The translations under genes were made by a program, and so were the position numbers. 64,000 nt of DNA, from assembly GCA_031310005.1 (NCBI GenBank), contig CM062385.1, positions 2,294,001 to 2,358,000 on the forward strand, written 5' to 3'. The first letter of the stretch is position 1. Every line of letters begins with the position of its first letter. Below the pieces are notes generated by a model. It had not been told where the DNA came from. It ran no database searches and saw only the letters and a program-made list of their open reading frames with translations. This stretch comes from Dactylellina haptotyla. Lineage: Eukaryota > Ascomycota > Orbiliomycetes > Orbiliales > Orbiliaceae. Shown here in pieces: positions 1 through 10,316 of the stretch.

Positions 1-302
1 ACTTTGGGCGTCATACCGGGTACAGCATCTCGCAGGCCCAGCCTTCGGAACCCCACAGCCTCCTCATCGAAGGCGGAGTACCCCGTGCCCGTGCGTCTTG
101 ATATCTCTAAAATTGTAGGGTAAATCAGGCACAGTACGCCTTCTGCCAACCGGCGGCAGTGCACGTTTTTGGGCCTTTCCCACTGGCGGAAAGCGTCCAA
201 CCCATTGGGGCAAAGTCCCCCCAAATGATACGCCAAGTTGGCATAATCTGAATCTAGACTAGCAGCTACATTGCATTGGGTTCGTAGACTCCTACGGATC
301 GG
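1..302 (-). CDS. Possible partial ORF running off the left edge
   Basis: A minus-strand frame stays open for about 100 codons from a stop near 302 down to base 1 and continues past the window edge. It reads plausibly (for example AYHLGGLCPNGLDAFRQWE), but has no ATG until very near the edge and I recognise no family. If real, it is an internal or 3' exon. An open frame of this length can arise by chance in DNA of this composition, so confidence is low. Confidence 0.2.
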
Positions 303-909
303 CTAGCCGTGCGACATATGCAGGGCAATAGGATAAAATTGCTGTTACTTGAGCAATGAGGCTTATAATAAGGTTCCTGTTTTTGTAAATGTAGACAAGG
401 CACACTGACCAGCAATATAGCAGCGACGTATCTTTCCACAGACATATCTAAAGATTCATCGATGCTGAGCGTCCTACGATATCCAACTAGTCCTATGAGC
501 AATATTTTGTGTTTTATACCCGTATACCCCGCGTTCCACCTAAAAGCGTTGAAACTGCGGCTTCGAAGTTCAATTTTCAGCTTGAAGATAAATATATTAA
601 ATGTCTCTGATAACCAAGGAAGATATTCGAAGTTCGTTCTGAGAATGTATATGTATAGAGTCGCCATTTAGAAAGCGGAGTAAGCCCTGAATATTCTATG
701 GGGCCTTAGCAGCGCCCACACCATACCAATATGAGTTGCGAGATAGAAGTTGCGATGCGACGGCATCTTAAGATATTCCAGTCTCGGAGCCAAACTGAAC
801 TTGCAAGGCATCTTCCCCAATCCTAAACAGATTCGCCAACCCCATCGATACACTTCAGAGTTACCCCTCATATTGACACAGTAAACCCAGAAGCGCGTGA
901 GTCTCCATC
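303..909. other. Intergenic, no supported gene
   Basis: Only short unconnected open frames occur here, without splice continuity or recognisable protein motifs. The last part should hold the promoter of the plus-strand gene starting at 910. Confidence 0.5.
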
Positions 910-1818
910 ATGTCGGACTATCCAGGTAGCAGAGGGGTCAAGAAATATGTAGTCACTAGCGGCCGCTCGACCGGCGTTTTTGATAGCTATAAGTAGTCAC
1001 CTCTCAAACTCCCTAGGACACCCTACATATAGAGTATCTCAAATATTTACTTCTTCCAAATCAGAGATCAAGTCTACCCGAGCACCAACCACTATTCAAG
1101 CAACATCCATCAAGGCTTCGAGTCACAGTCGGACGCTGAGAAAGCCTTGGGCTCCGAGGCGCGCGACTCTTACAACAGACCTTATTGGGCTGTCAAGAAC
1201 GGCCGTAGCCGTCATATTTACCCCACCTGGTAAGTTATTTCTTTAATGCCAGGACTTGAAAGCCCCCGTATCTTTATATTGACGTGGAATTTGACGGGAA
1301 GGATCGAGGCTGCACCCAAGGTTCTTGGTTATTCACATAATGAACATCGCCGATTTGAAAGTTATGAAAATGCCAGAGAATGGCTAGATTCCGACCAGGA
1401 GGATTACTACCAACGAGTCTCATCACCTGTATCGGTCGATTTTCTTGGCATTTACACCGACGATGCGGATTACGAGGCCGGGAACTGCATCGAATATGAT
1501 GAAAAAGACAATTATGAGGATGGCTTCGAACTTAGTTATGGCGACGACAATGAAGAGGATTTTGATAATGCTAACATAGGGTACCAAGAAGATGGTAATT
1601 GTTACTTTGAAAATGAAATTTATCATGATTGTTGTATTCAATATGACGACCGCCCCGGCGCTTATTATGACGAAAGTGGATCCGGCGCCAATAGCGACGG
1701 GGACTGCGGAGAAGACCATGGTGATGTCGACTATGTTGATTCCGACTATAGTGATGACAACGACGATGACGATGACGACGATGACGATGACGACGGATAC
1801 TATGACTCTGATGACTAG
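910..1818 (+). CDS. Tandem RNase H1 N-terminal (hybrid-binding) domain protein with acidic tail
   Basis: Exons 910-992, 1065-1229 and 1302-1818 (two 72-nt introns) encode 254 residues starting at ATG 910 (MSDYPGSRG). Residues about 11-56 and 68-111 are two copies of the small domain found at the N-terminus of eukaryotic RNase H1 (Pfam name Cauli_VI, viroplasmin-like). The core of copy 1 is KKYVVTSGRSTGVFDSY, then DQVYPSTN; that of copy 2 is YWAVKNGRSRHIYPTW, then HRRFESYENAREWL. In RNase H1 this domain binds RNA/DNA hybrids or dsRNA. No catalytic RNase H domain follows: from about residue 112 to the end the protein is dominated by Asp, Glu, Tyr and Gly and ends in a near-continuous Asp run. 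The introns fall at equivalent places relative to the two domains, as expected for a domain duplication. Likely a nucleic-acid-binding or regulatory protein; the function is unknown. It is convergent with the gene at 1906. Confidence 0.75.
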
Positions 1819-1905
1819 CACACTTGACTTTTATTTTTAAGTTCTGGTCACCTACTTTACTGGAGTGGTCATCACAATCAAGTAACCAATATTGAAATTA
1901 TACTT

Positions 1906-3282
1906 CTATGCACCCGCAAATGGCGTTTCATATGGCTTCTCAGCCTGTGGTGTAATCCTAGCCAAATGCCTTCTCTCTCCCGTTTCCCAATCAAGAATTG
2001 AAGAATGTGCTGTGACTCGGTTCTATCATGATAACTTTAGACTCGCATCCTTGCATAGACGAGAAGAGCAACTTACATCCCAAACAACCACGGTTCCTTT
2101 CTTCCATTTCACTCTCACTTGAAAATCTTGTCCGCCAGACGTATGACTAGCTAGGAAGCCTAGGAGCATGTCACTCTCTTCCTTTTTGTATCCTACTATT
2201 CCTTGGCAGGCTAGGCAAAAGTTAATTTACATTCTACATCCCATGATATAGCATTTCAAGCACTTACATCCTTTGGTGAAGAATAACGCTTTCTCGTTCG
2301 TTACAGGGTGCGTTCGAACTATTGGGTGCTCAACTGTAACCGACTCCCTTCGGCATATCCCACCGCGTCCACCGTCAGGCCCAGAATATTGGGCTTTCAA
2401 CCCATGAAGTCGCTCCTGGAATCCAGGGGATAGACGCTTATAGGCCTGGACCTGATCAGCGAATATTGTGTCACCGCCAGCTTCAGGTAAGTCCAAAATA
2501 TACATGAACTATTATAGGCAACCACGTCAGCTTATAGTTACTCGGACTCCAAAAAGGAGGACTTTATACCGTTGTCCCAGCTGGCTGTGCTTCAGTAATA
2601 ACATCCGTATGAAAGCTCACATGGCTACATCTTCCTTTAAAGAACCTGCTCCATGTTTCATCACCTGCGCCACGATGAACTATATGTATCTGATGATGTT
2701 GTCCTGCTGTGGCACTGCTGTGGTGAACATGAAGTCTACCAAAGTAGGAACCAAAATCTAGCGCTTTTTCAACAGGTAAATCTGCGAAATCTTGATCACG
2801 GAAGACAAGTACTTTTCGTTGCGCCGCTAGAAGTGCTAGCTGGTCCTTTCCAGCATCGGAGAGAGAAGACAACTGAACCCCTGTTATTTTTGTGCCAATT
2901 GTTGGGTTTATAGGCGTATGCTTGCTACCAGGAGGATGCAAATCTGGAAGTTGAGGATCCGCTCTAGTGCCAGGATCGATGTGGGTGTACGCTTCAATAG
3001 GGGGGTACTTGTCATTTGGCCACGCGGGGAGGTAGTTTTGATACTAGAAGTCGTCAATAATGTGCGTGCGGTGCGACCAATTGCAAAATCCCCACTAAGC
3101 GTCAGTCTTTTACTTACTGTTGCAGGTGGCCATTTGTCATTGCCTTGGGTCTCTAACTGATGATTGTAGACTTTTGGTCCTGGTATCGGAATTCTTGGTA
3201 TGACAGCTGCAATGTTTGGTGTCGGTTTTTTCGGCTCCGCGGAACCATTGACGGACGAAGAAACAAGATCAGTTGATGCCAT
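1906..3282 (-). CDS. TauD/TfdA-family alpha-ketoglutarate-dependent dioxygenase
   Basis: Five exons on the minus strand (3282-3118, 3043-2570, 2508-2268, 2210-2077, 2022-1906; introns of 74, 61, 57 and 54 nt) give 376 residues, the usual length for fungal taurine-dioxygenase-like enzymes. These enzymes use Fe(II), O2 and 2-oxoglutarate to hydroxylate sulfonates or related substrates, releasing sulfur. Visible signatures are the HTD iron-binding pair near residues 200-202 (SFHTDVITE), the central YILDLPEAGGDTIF strand, the distal iron His near 344 (NRVTAHSSI) and the 2-oxoglutarate-binding Arg region (RRHLARITP). All catalytic ligands are present, so it looks functional. Start: ATG at 3282 (MASTDLVSS). 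The junction between exons 3 and 4 (2211-2267) is the least certain because the acceptor was chosen to keep frame. The substrate cannot be told from sequence; in fungi such genes often serve alternative sulfur use. Confidence 0.88.
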
Positions 3283-4147
3283 TTTGAAAACTGCTGATTT
3301 TCAACCAGAATCGATATCAATCCTCGAGAACCACCAACTAAAACGCAATTTCAAGCCACTATTCGGAGGTTCAATCATGATAGCATCACACGATAATATA
3401 AGCAACACAAAAATTACAACAATTCTCGGGTTGGTGTGCCGGTATCCCGAAAAACAAAGACTTGGCGGGATGCCGGTGGCCCGCGAGACAAGGAAGGCCT
3501 CGCCGATGGTATACTATTATACTCTATAGTTAATGATGGGGCGGTCTGTATATTAATAATTTTGATAATATAGGTTAATATAACCTCAAAAACAACAATA
3601 ATCACAATACCAAGGGAAACTATTAGAAAGTATGTATATGAAATTTCGAAAGGTCGGAGATATTTTCAAGGACGCTACTAAGAAATCCTCTGACCGTTTG
3701 GTACATATCTACCAGTAGCGTATCAACTGGTCTTACATTCTTGGGTTGAGCAAAAATCTAGGTTCTTTGCGAATGCTCGCGAGATGACTTCACCGCTAAA
3801 AGTGCGACACCCTTTACGGATGTCGAACACTATTGCAATTGCATGAGCGAGTGACTGGATCTAATAAACATTCGAATGGCATCCCTAATTCATCAACTCG
3901 GGGACTCATGATTACAGTAAGATATATCACAACCAATTGACCAATCTATCATTCAGAAGACAAATATCAAAGTCCCTAATTTCAAATAAATACGGAGCAA
4001 TTCACAAACTTACCAGTTATATAATCACTTTATGTTCGTTTCGTCACCATTAACACCAAAACGGTCAAATTAAAGTAGACAATCTTATATTTGCTATATA
4101 AAAGCGATGTGGTATCAATTTAAATGAAAAACAACGAAAATGAAATT
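3283..4147. other. Intergenic: promoter of the dioxygenase gene
   Basis: About 865 bases between the 5' end of the minus-strand dioxygenase and the 3' end of the minus-strand secreted-protein gene. The distal half (about 3840-4110) is AT-rich. I see no gene. Confidence 0.5.
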
Positions 4148-5389
4148 TTACAAGCTTGGCTTCTTTCCATCCTTGAGCTGCTTGCGGGCATCCCTTTCCT
4201 TAGTCTTGATCTTGTCCATTTCTTCGTAAACGGACTGAGGAACCTTGTTCTTGATGAACTCAACAGTCTTTTTGTCAGCTTCGATAAGCTCGGCTTCCTT
4301 GAGAAGCATCTCCTTGGTAGGGAGATGTCTGATCTTAGTGAACTCTTCTTGTGACATCTCCTTGACCTTCTTGAGCTTGTCATCCTTGACATTTCTGAGC
4401 TTGGCCCAAAAGAGGAACTTCTCTTTTGTGGTAGCCCCCTCTGGAGCCTTAGGAAGGACCTTGCTCTTGATCTTGCTACCCAATGAATTGCTTGGGAGCT
4501 TGCTCAACTCTGGAACATCTCCTCTCCAGATCTTTCCGAGGGCTTGACCATATTGCATGTTCATCTTCTTCATCTGGTCAAATACGCTATCCTCAACATC
4601 CCTCAGGTACTTGATCTCCTTAGTATCGGCCCCCTTTCTCTCTCTGAGCTTGATGTAAATATCCTTTGCAGACTCACCCCGCTTACCGAGAGAGGTTGGC
4701 TTCTGACCCGCGCGGAGTTGCTTGCGCGCTTCCCTAACCTGCTTGTTCAACTTGTCGAGGTCGTCGTAGAACTTCTGGTCAACAGACTTAAAGAACTCGA
4801 TTTTGCCAGTTGCACCTACCATCTGCGCCTCTTTGATAACCCTCTCCTTCATAGACATGTCCCGGAGCTTGTCAAACTCGGAGTCGTCGAGCTTTTTGAC
4901 AGCGTCGATCTTATCCTTAGCAATGCCGCGACTCTCAGCCCAGAAGACAAAGCGTTCCTTTCGGCTTGGAAGAGGACCGCTTGGGAGCCTGACTGGCTTG
5001 TCAATCTTTCCAGAGGCGGGCAACTTGGACATATCCGGTTTCTCGCCGTCCCAGAGCTTATTAACAGCCTGGTGGATCTTACGGCTGTTTTCGAGTAGTT
5101 TCTCAAATGTCGCCTCTGGGACGTTGTCAAGGAATTTCCTGACTTCTGGGGTGATCTTCTTCTTCTCCGAGATAGCAATGAAGATTTCCTTGGCGGAAGG
5201 AGAGCCAGCAGCCTTAGAGTCGACGGCGCGAGCGGCAAGACCCATGGCTAAGCGCCAGTCTTGAACCTCTCGAGCGTGAAGACCCCAAGTTGACTCGACA
5301 CCAGCAGCTTCTCCTCCAATTGGAGCATAGGATGCAGATGTAGAGGCGGCGAGGAGGAGGAGAGCGAGGAGTTGAGAGTTGACCTTCAT
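4148..5389 (-). CDS. Secreted, cysteine-free protein with internal duplication (candidate effector)
   Basis: Single exon, 413 residues, ATG at 5389. Residues 1-20 (MKVNSQLLALLLLAASTSAS) form a clear signal peptide. After a short linker the mature protein is two copies of a roughly 170-residue unit, about 65-234 and 240-413. Matching landmarks are SAKEIFIAI/SAKDIYIKL, KLWDGEKPDMSKLP/KIWRGDVPELSKLP, RFVFWAESRG/KFLFWAKLRN, and EARKQLRAGQKPTSL/DARKQLKDGKKPSL. Each unit itself seems built of about three shorter alpha-helical modules (Lys/Glu-rich amphipathic helices, recurring KxLPxxG or GxKP). There are no cysteines at all, unusual for a secreted fungal protein of this size. I do not recognise the family. 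The helical-repeat build resembles in style the stacked helical folds of some pathogen effectors, but this is analogy only. Expression by a TATA promoter just upstream is likely. Confidence 0.85.
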   Translation of the reverse strand: MKVNSQLLALLLLAASTSASYAPIGGEAAGVESTWGLHAREVQDWRLAMGLAARAVDSKAAGSPSAKEIFIAISEKKKITPEVRKFLDNVPEATFEKLLENSRKIHQAVNKLWDGEKPDMSKLPASGKIDKPVRLPSGPLPSRKERFVFWAESRGIAKDKIDAVKKLDDSEFDKLRDMSMKERVIKEAQMVGATGKIEFFKSVDQKFYDDLDKLNKQVREARKQLRAGQKPTSLGKRGESAKDIYIKLRERKGADTKEIKYLRDVEDSVFDQMKKMNMQYGQALGKIWRGDVPELSKLPSNSLGSKIKSKVLPKAPEGATTKEKFLFWAKLRNVKDDKLKKVKEMSQEEFTKIRHLPTKEMLLKEAELIEADKKTVEFIKNKVPQSVYEEMDKIKTKERDARKQLKDGKKPSL

Positions 5390-5445
5390 CTTGACAGGGT
5401 TGTAGTTAAATCTAAATAGACAGTGCTTTGAGTTGATTTATGAAG

Positions 5446-5454
5446 AATATATAA
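5446..5454 (-). promoter_or_regulatory. TATA-like element of the secreted-protein gene
   Basis: On the minus strand this reads TTATATATT, about 57-65 bases before the ATG at 5389. Spacing allows only a short 5' UTR, so it is a plausible but unproven core promoter element. Confidence 0.35.
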
Positions 5455-6884
5455 GGTAAATTATTATTAAAAGTTTGTAGAAGTAGAGTATTCGCAAGAA
5501 GAATTGAAGTTATTGTTTCTCAAAGGACCTGCCTGAGTTATTCTGAGTGGACCAGCCACGAAAAGTGTATATTATTCTGAAGAGTTGGTTTTGTTGGTGA
5601 TCTGAATGATAATGAGAGAAGCATTTACCTGCCATCGAGCTTCTTAAATACTATTTTTCACTTGAGCATTCTGTGCCGGTCTTTACTAGATATGACGAAG
5701 GCCTCTGAGACCGACTATCTGGAGCATGTAGGGGAAGTTTCACCCGATACAGCGCTGTGTTGGGAGAGGTTGTTAGTTGACACGACGCTTGGCACGTCGC
5801 AGTGATAGTCGAGTCCAGAGTAGGCGATGTCTAACGGGGCGATACTTATTCGGGACCCCCCCTTAGGTCGCAAAGACCTGCGACTCCCCACGGGTGTTTT
5901 AAGCTGAACTGTTCGGCTCACTAAGCTTAAAGCAAAGTGGATTACTTCGAGAACGTCTTATAGAATTTGGTTCCATGATTCCGCCCTTTCCCCATGGCCA
6001 CTGAGCCTCAGCTATATTTGAAAAATCTCGTGAGATGATTGGTGATTGCCTTCAAAGATATTTGGGGATACCTTGAGATTCGTGACTTCAAGTTCATTTC
6101 TATTCTTCTTTTATATATCACTCGGCGGTTCATACTTGTTTCTAATGCCATGCTAGACATACGCAGCAGTCCCGTGTTCATGAAAGATCGCGAATTCATC
6201 TTAACCGCAGATATGAGCGTATACATATGGCAAATGCATAATGCCATTTGGGTTCACATTTTATCATTTTAGCTATGTCTCAATAGCATAGTTGTATCAT
6301 ATGAGGAAATGGGTAGATACCGATAGGAAACACCTAGTATTCACTCGGCTTTGCAGCATCTGACGGGCCAACGTTTTGAGAGCCCTAATATAATTGCATG
6401 TGTATAATTTTACCATGCCCTCTGTCGTACGAGTAGGCTTCAGATCTTGAGAAGCATCTTGACTGGAACGTCGTAAAAAATCTCCGAAAACCCCGGTCAA
6501 CATGCTTGCATCGACCGCATGGGAATGCTGGGGCCAGGATAGTATTAGCCTAATTGGGCCGCCGCTCGCTTTTTCCCGAGCATTTCTTATGCAAAAGCTG
6601 CTACGAACGTCAAACCTCAAGGTCGATGTCTTAAGAACCACCTATGTAATGCAGTACCCCGAAAATATTCACATTTCTGCGCTCTAAATTAGCAAGCAAG
6701 TTTCAAAGCGATTTGAGGGATGAAGTCCTACGAATTATGTCTAGATAAGAGAATTTTACCTCAATACTAAGCCACAAACAGAGTGTGCGGCGGCGGCTTT
6801 GAAGCGGCTGGAGTTAGTGGGGGCCGCGCTCGGACCACGAAATCAACACCTCGCGAAAATATGCTGGCAGGTCGCCAGCCGTAG
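5455..6884. other. Intergenic, no supported gene
   Basis: About 1.4 kb between divergent genes. Open frames here are short, often lack ATG and show no motifs. A small hairpin-capable sequence (AGGTC-GCAAA-GACCT) lies near 5864-5878; I attach no function to it. Confidence 0.5.
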
Positions 6885-8969
6885 GCGGACTACACTACAG
6901 CAAAAGACAAAGCCTCGAACCGTGTGTATTCGCGAGCGAGTCCAATAGTATACACGTATACGCCTCGCGATAGCACTGTGGCTTCTGTAGCCAAGCCAGA
7001 CTGGTCCCTCTGGTCGCTCCTCTTCGGAGGTCGGAGGGACCGCTACGAGTATGACGAGTTAGACCCTTCAAACCCCGACTCCGCCAGATCCAGCAATGTC
7101 ACTGCACCAGAAGACACCGGTGTCACATATCATAGCAAAAAGGGGCATTTTCGCCTCCACGCCTTATGTATATTCTTCGCTCTCGCATCTTTCGTCTTTG
7201 GGTATGTATACAACTCAATTCCCACGAACACGCATCTGGGGGCTGACAACGTGGAACGGAATTAGGTACAACATTGGTATAATAGGGACAATATACGTCA
7301 ATAAAGGCTACAAGCATGATCTCCACAATCCTACGGCTGCACAGAAAGGTCTCATAACTGGTATTTACTATGTCGGGACTTGGACAAGTTTCGTCTTCAT
7401 ATCCGGTCCCTTGAACGACAGAATTGGACGGAGATGGACATCCTTCATTGGTGCATTAATCATTTGCATCGGATCTGGTATCCAAATCAGCTCCCATGGA
7501 CCAACAGCTTTGGCAATAATGATCGTAGGTCGCGTCATATCTGGGACGGGAACTAGTCTTATCGCAACTACTATTCCACTCTACCAAAGGTATGAATTTC
7601 CCTTCGACCCAGCATTATTCCTGATAGCCCTAGTTAATTATAGGTCTAAAACATAGTGAAGTATCTCCTGCAGGGCAGCGGGGAAGATTTGTTATTATGA
7701 ATCACGTCGGTTTCGTTACCGGCCTTGCCGTCGCGTTCTGGTATATTAAACCATATCTAAACACAAGATCTCTAACACTTGGCTCGATTACTAACACTCT
7801 TTAGGGTTGGCTACGGTTTCTCTTACTGGGATACCGGGAAAGGGACATATCTTGCCTGGAGACTCTCCATGGCTGTGCAATATCTACCCGCTTTGGCGTT
7901 CATGATCGGTCTACCGTTCGTACCTGAAAGGTAATCAGACTAGCCTCCTCGAAAGACATCGACCGCAAGCTAGTATATCTACTAACATTACATATGTAGC
8001 CCTCGATGGTTGATCGACCACAACCGCCACGATGAAGCCCGCCGAGCCATGGCGTGGATTCGTGGGACCACAGATCAAGACAAAGTCCAACCCGAGATTG
8101 ACATTATCGTCGAAAACGTTCGCTATCACCGCGAACACGACATCCGGTCTTGGAAAGTTCTTTTCACAGATGAACAGTTGTTCGCTCGCCTGTGGAGAGC
8201 AACTTTCTTACAGTTCATCGCCATGATGAGTGGTGCCACTGCTATCAAGTACTACTTACCAACCAACTTCAAAGCTCTCGGGCTTCCCACCAAACTGGCA
8301 CTCTTGGCAGGAGGAATCGATAGCACCTTGAAAATTGGGTGTACCCTACTAGCGATGACTTTGATTGACAAGCTTGGCCGCCGGAAGAGTCTGATTATCG
8401 GTGCAGCTATCATGGCTGTCTCTCTATTGGTAAGTAGAAAGTTGCCGTAATCCGAAGCCTCTTTCTAACTCCTTCGCGAATAGATCAACGCAATCCTCCC
8501 TCAAATATACCCCGATAATAGCAACCGTGCCGCCAACTTTACTTGCATTGTGTTCATCTTCATATATACATTCGGAAACGGTATAGGCTACGGTCCTACT
8601 GCCTGGGTCTACGGCTCCGAGATCTTCCCTGCCCATGTTCGCGCTAAGGGCCTTTGCATCGCGGCATCCGGCAGCTCGATAGGATCGATAATCGTTACTC
8701 AAATATGGCCTATCGGTATCCATAATATCGGAAGCAAGACATACTATATATTCTTCGCATTTAACGCTGTGAGCATTTGGTTGATATATATGTATTATCC
8801 TGAGACGAAGGGGAAGACGTTGGAGGAGCTCGATGAACTCTTCGTTAAGAAGGAGAAAGCGGTGGATAGAGGGCAGAGAGATGAGCTTTCACAACCATTG
8901 GTGCAGGAAGATGAGGAAGATGAAGAACAGTCACATTTTGTGCTGGGAGATGATGACGATGGCAAGTAG
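6885..8969 (+). CDS. Sugar-porter-family MFS transporter, 5' end unresolved
   Basis: Six exons: 6885(open)-7201, 7266-7589, 7657-7740, 7805-7930, 8000-8429 and 8484-8969; introns 64, 67, 64, 69 and 54 nt. About 575-590 residues. Family marks are ASFVFGYNIGIIG in helix 1, NDRIGRRW (loop 2-3), GRVISGTGTSLIATTIPLYQSE, VPESPRWLID (end of helix 6), DKLGRRKS (loop 8-9), YGSEIFPAHVRAKG and YYPETKGKTLEELDELF after helix 12. The product is a 12-helix plasma-membrane monosaccharide or related sugar importer; the substrate is unknown. A cytosolic N-terminal extension (about 70-80 residues, rich in Asp, Ser and Arg) precedes helix 1. The frame is open back to 6885 but contains no ATG before helix 1; translation could begin in an undetected upstream exon. 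GTG at 6924 is not a likely start. The C-terminal tail is acidic. Confidence 0.85.
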
Positions 8970-9262
8970 AGTCAGCGAGGTCGATCTTTCCTAGAGTTTT
9001 TTGAATGGCGTTACTCCTTTCAATCAAAATGCATTAGATAGGCTAAATAACACTAGAGTATTTCAAAGATATCTTTTATAAATATTTGAGCACTCACTGT
9101 TAGATCCCATGTCATTCTTATTTCACATCACGGGGGACGGATTGAAGCTCTCAGATATTCCACATCTAGGTTATCCAACGTTCAAACTTTGGGGTAATCC
9201 AATTTGGCTTCACCACCAAAATTTCCAATCTAAATCAAAAAAACTCAGCGCACCATCTATAC

Positions 9263-9826
9263 TCAATAAAAATTCTTCCACCTACTGTTATCGGATTTTC
9301 CAAGCCGCCCATTATTCGGATCTACTTCCCTCGGCTCCCCAAATTCATCGATATCCCAACTCCTTTTTTCAATGCCAGGTTCATCCTCCTCTTTACTATT
9401 AGCGCTGATATCCCCCTCATAGGGACGACTTTGGTTCGAGGATTCAGGATACTCATAGCCCCTTAGTTTTCCTCGAACGTCGATCACCCAATTTGATTTC
9501 TTTTCTTCAGATTCTTTTTGCTCTAGCTCTTCAGGCAACGGATGGTATTCCAGTTTTCCACGAACATCGATAACCCACTGTGAAGACTGTAGCGAAGCGC
9601 TCTCTTGTTCACTGGGTACATCTGGCTCTGCAGGTTTAATATGCCTGACGTTAGCTCCCAGGGAAAGAGGTGGATGTGGCTCCTTGCCCGGTGGGTCGCA
9701 GATATCACAGGGTTCATCAGGATTGACGCATTGTATTTCCCTGTTGCAACGGCACAGGTTGGGTAAGACGAGCGAAACTCTGTAGTGGTGCACACCACAA
9801 CATCTAAAGACATATTCGTAGCACAT
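9263..9826 (-). CDS. Small N-terminal Cys-module protein with three WxID repeats
   Basis: Single exon. I prefer ATG 9826 (MCYEYVFRCCG, 187 residues) over the in-frame ATG at 9967 (234 residues), because short fungal proteins beginning MCY followed by spaced cysteines form a recurrent family. Cys at 2, 9, 10, 25, 27, 33, 40 and 43 include a CxC (25, 27) and a CxxC (40, 43), suggestive of metal binding. The rest is polar and looks disordered, with three imperfect copies of a tryptophan motif: QWVIDVRGKL near 84, NWVIDVRGKL near 112 and SWDIDEFGEP near 156. There is no signal peptide or membrane segment. The function is unknown; a zinc-binding or protein-interaction role is inference. The gene at 37707 shares the Cys spacing. 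Confidence 0.6.
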   Translation of the reverse strand: MCYEYVFRCCGVHHYRVSLVLPNLCRCNREIQCVNPDEPCDICDPPGKEPHPPLSLGANVRHIKPAEPDVPSEQESASLQSSQWVIDVRGKLEYHPLPEELEQKESEEKKSNWVIDVRGKLRGYEYPESSNQSRPYEGDISANSKEEDEPGIEKRSWDIDEFGEPREVDPNNGRLGKSDNSRWKNFY

Positions 9827-10316
9827 AGTTAGCAATCTTCGAATCCTAGATTTAGGGATCGGTGAGTAGCGATTCTTGTTGAAAGAAGAGGTATGTTGTT
9901 GAAATCCTGAGAAGATATTTCGAATTTTGCGCGCTGAAACCCGATATATCGTGCAATACATTGACATGTTTGAATTTTAGTTTTTCAAGTGGTAATAGAG
10001 CTGAGGGAATCTAAATAAATTTCGTCAGATTGGTATGAACACTTACTGGCTTCATATTTTCCCTTTATATTTGCAAGGGCTCTCTAAAATTTTATTCGGT
10101 TCAAAATTCACCCTCAGAATGACATTTCTGTTATATTGTTTCGCCTATTCGAGATCGGTGAGTAGATGTCGCGAAAACCCATTCAAAGATCACAGCTTAC
10201 AGCTAGCGAAACAAATCTTATAAACAGCTACACTCTATTTTATTTGTTCTTATTTGTGTATTCAATGACATTTATTTCGCTATCGCGATGGAACCAGTAT
10301 CTTATTTACTATCCTC
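9827..10316. other. Intergenic, upstream region of the Cys-module gene
   Basis: AT-rich spacer between two minus-strand genes. It should hold the promoter of the gene starting at 9826 and the 3' UTR of the gene ending at 10317. No gene seen. Confidence 0.45.

Noticed and set aside
266-667. 133-codon minus-strand ORF with ATG
   Set aside because: AT-rich, no recognisable motif, overlaps other open frames; nothing supports expression.
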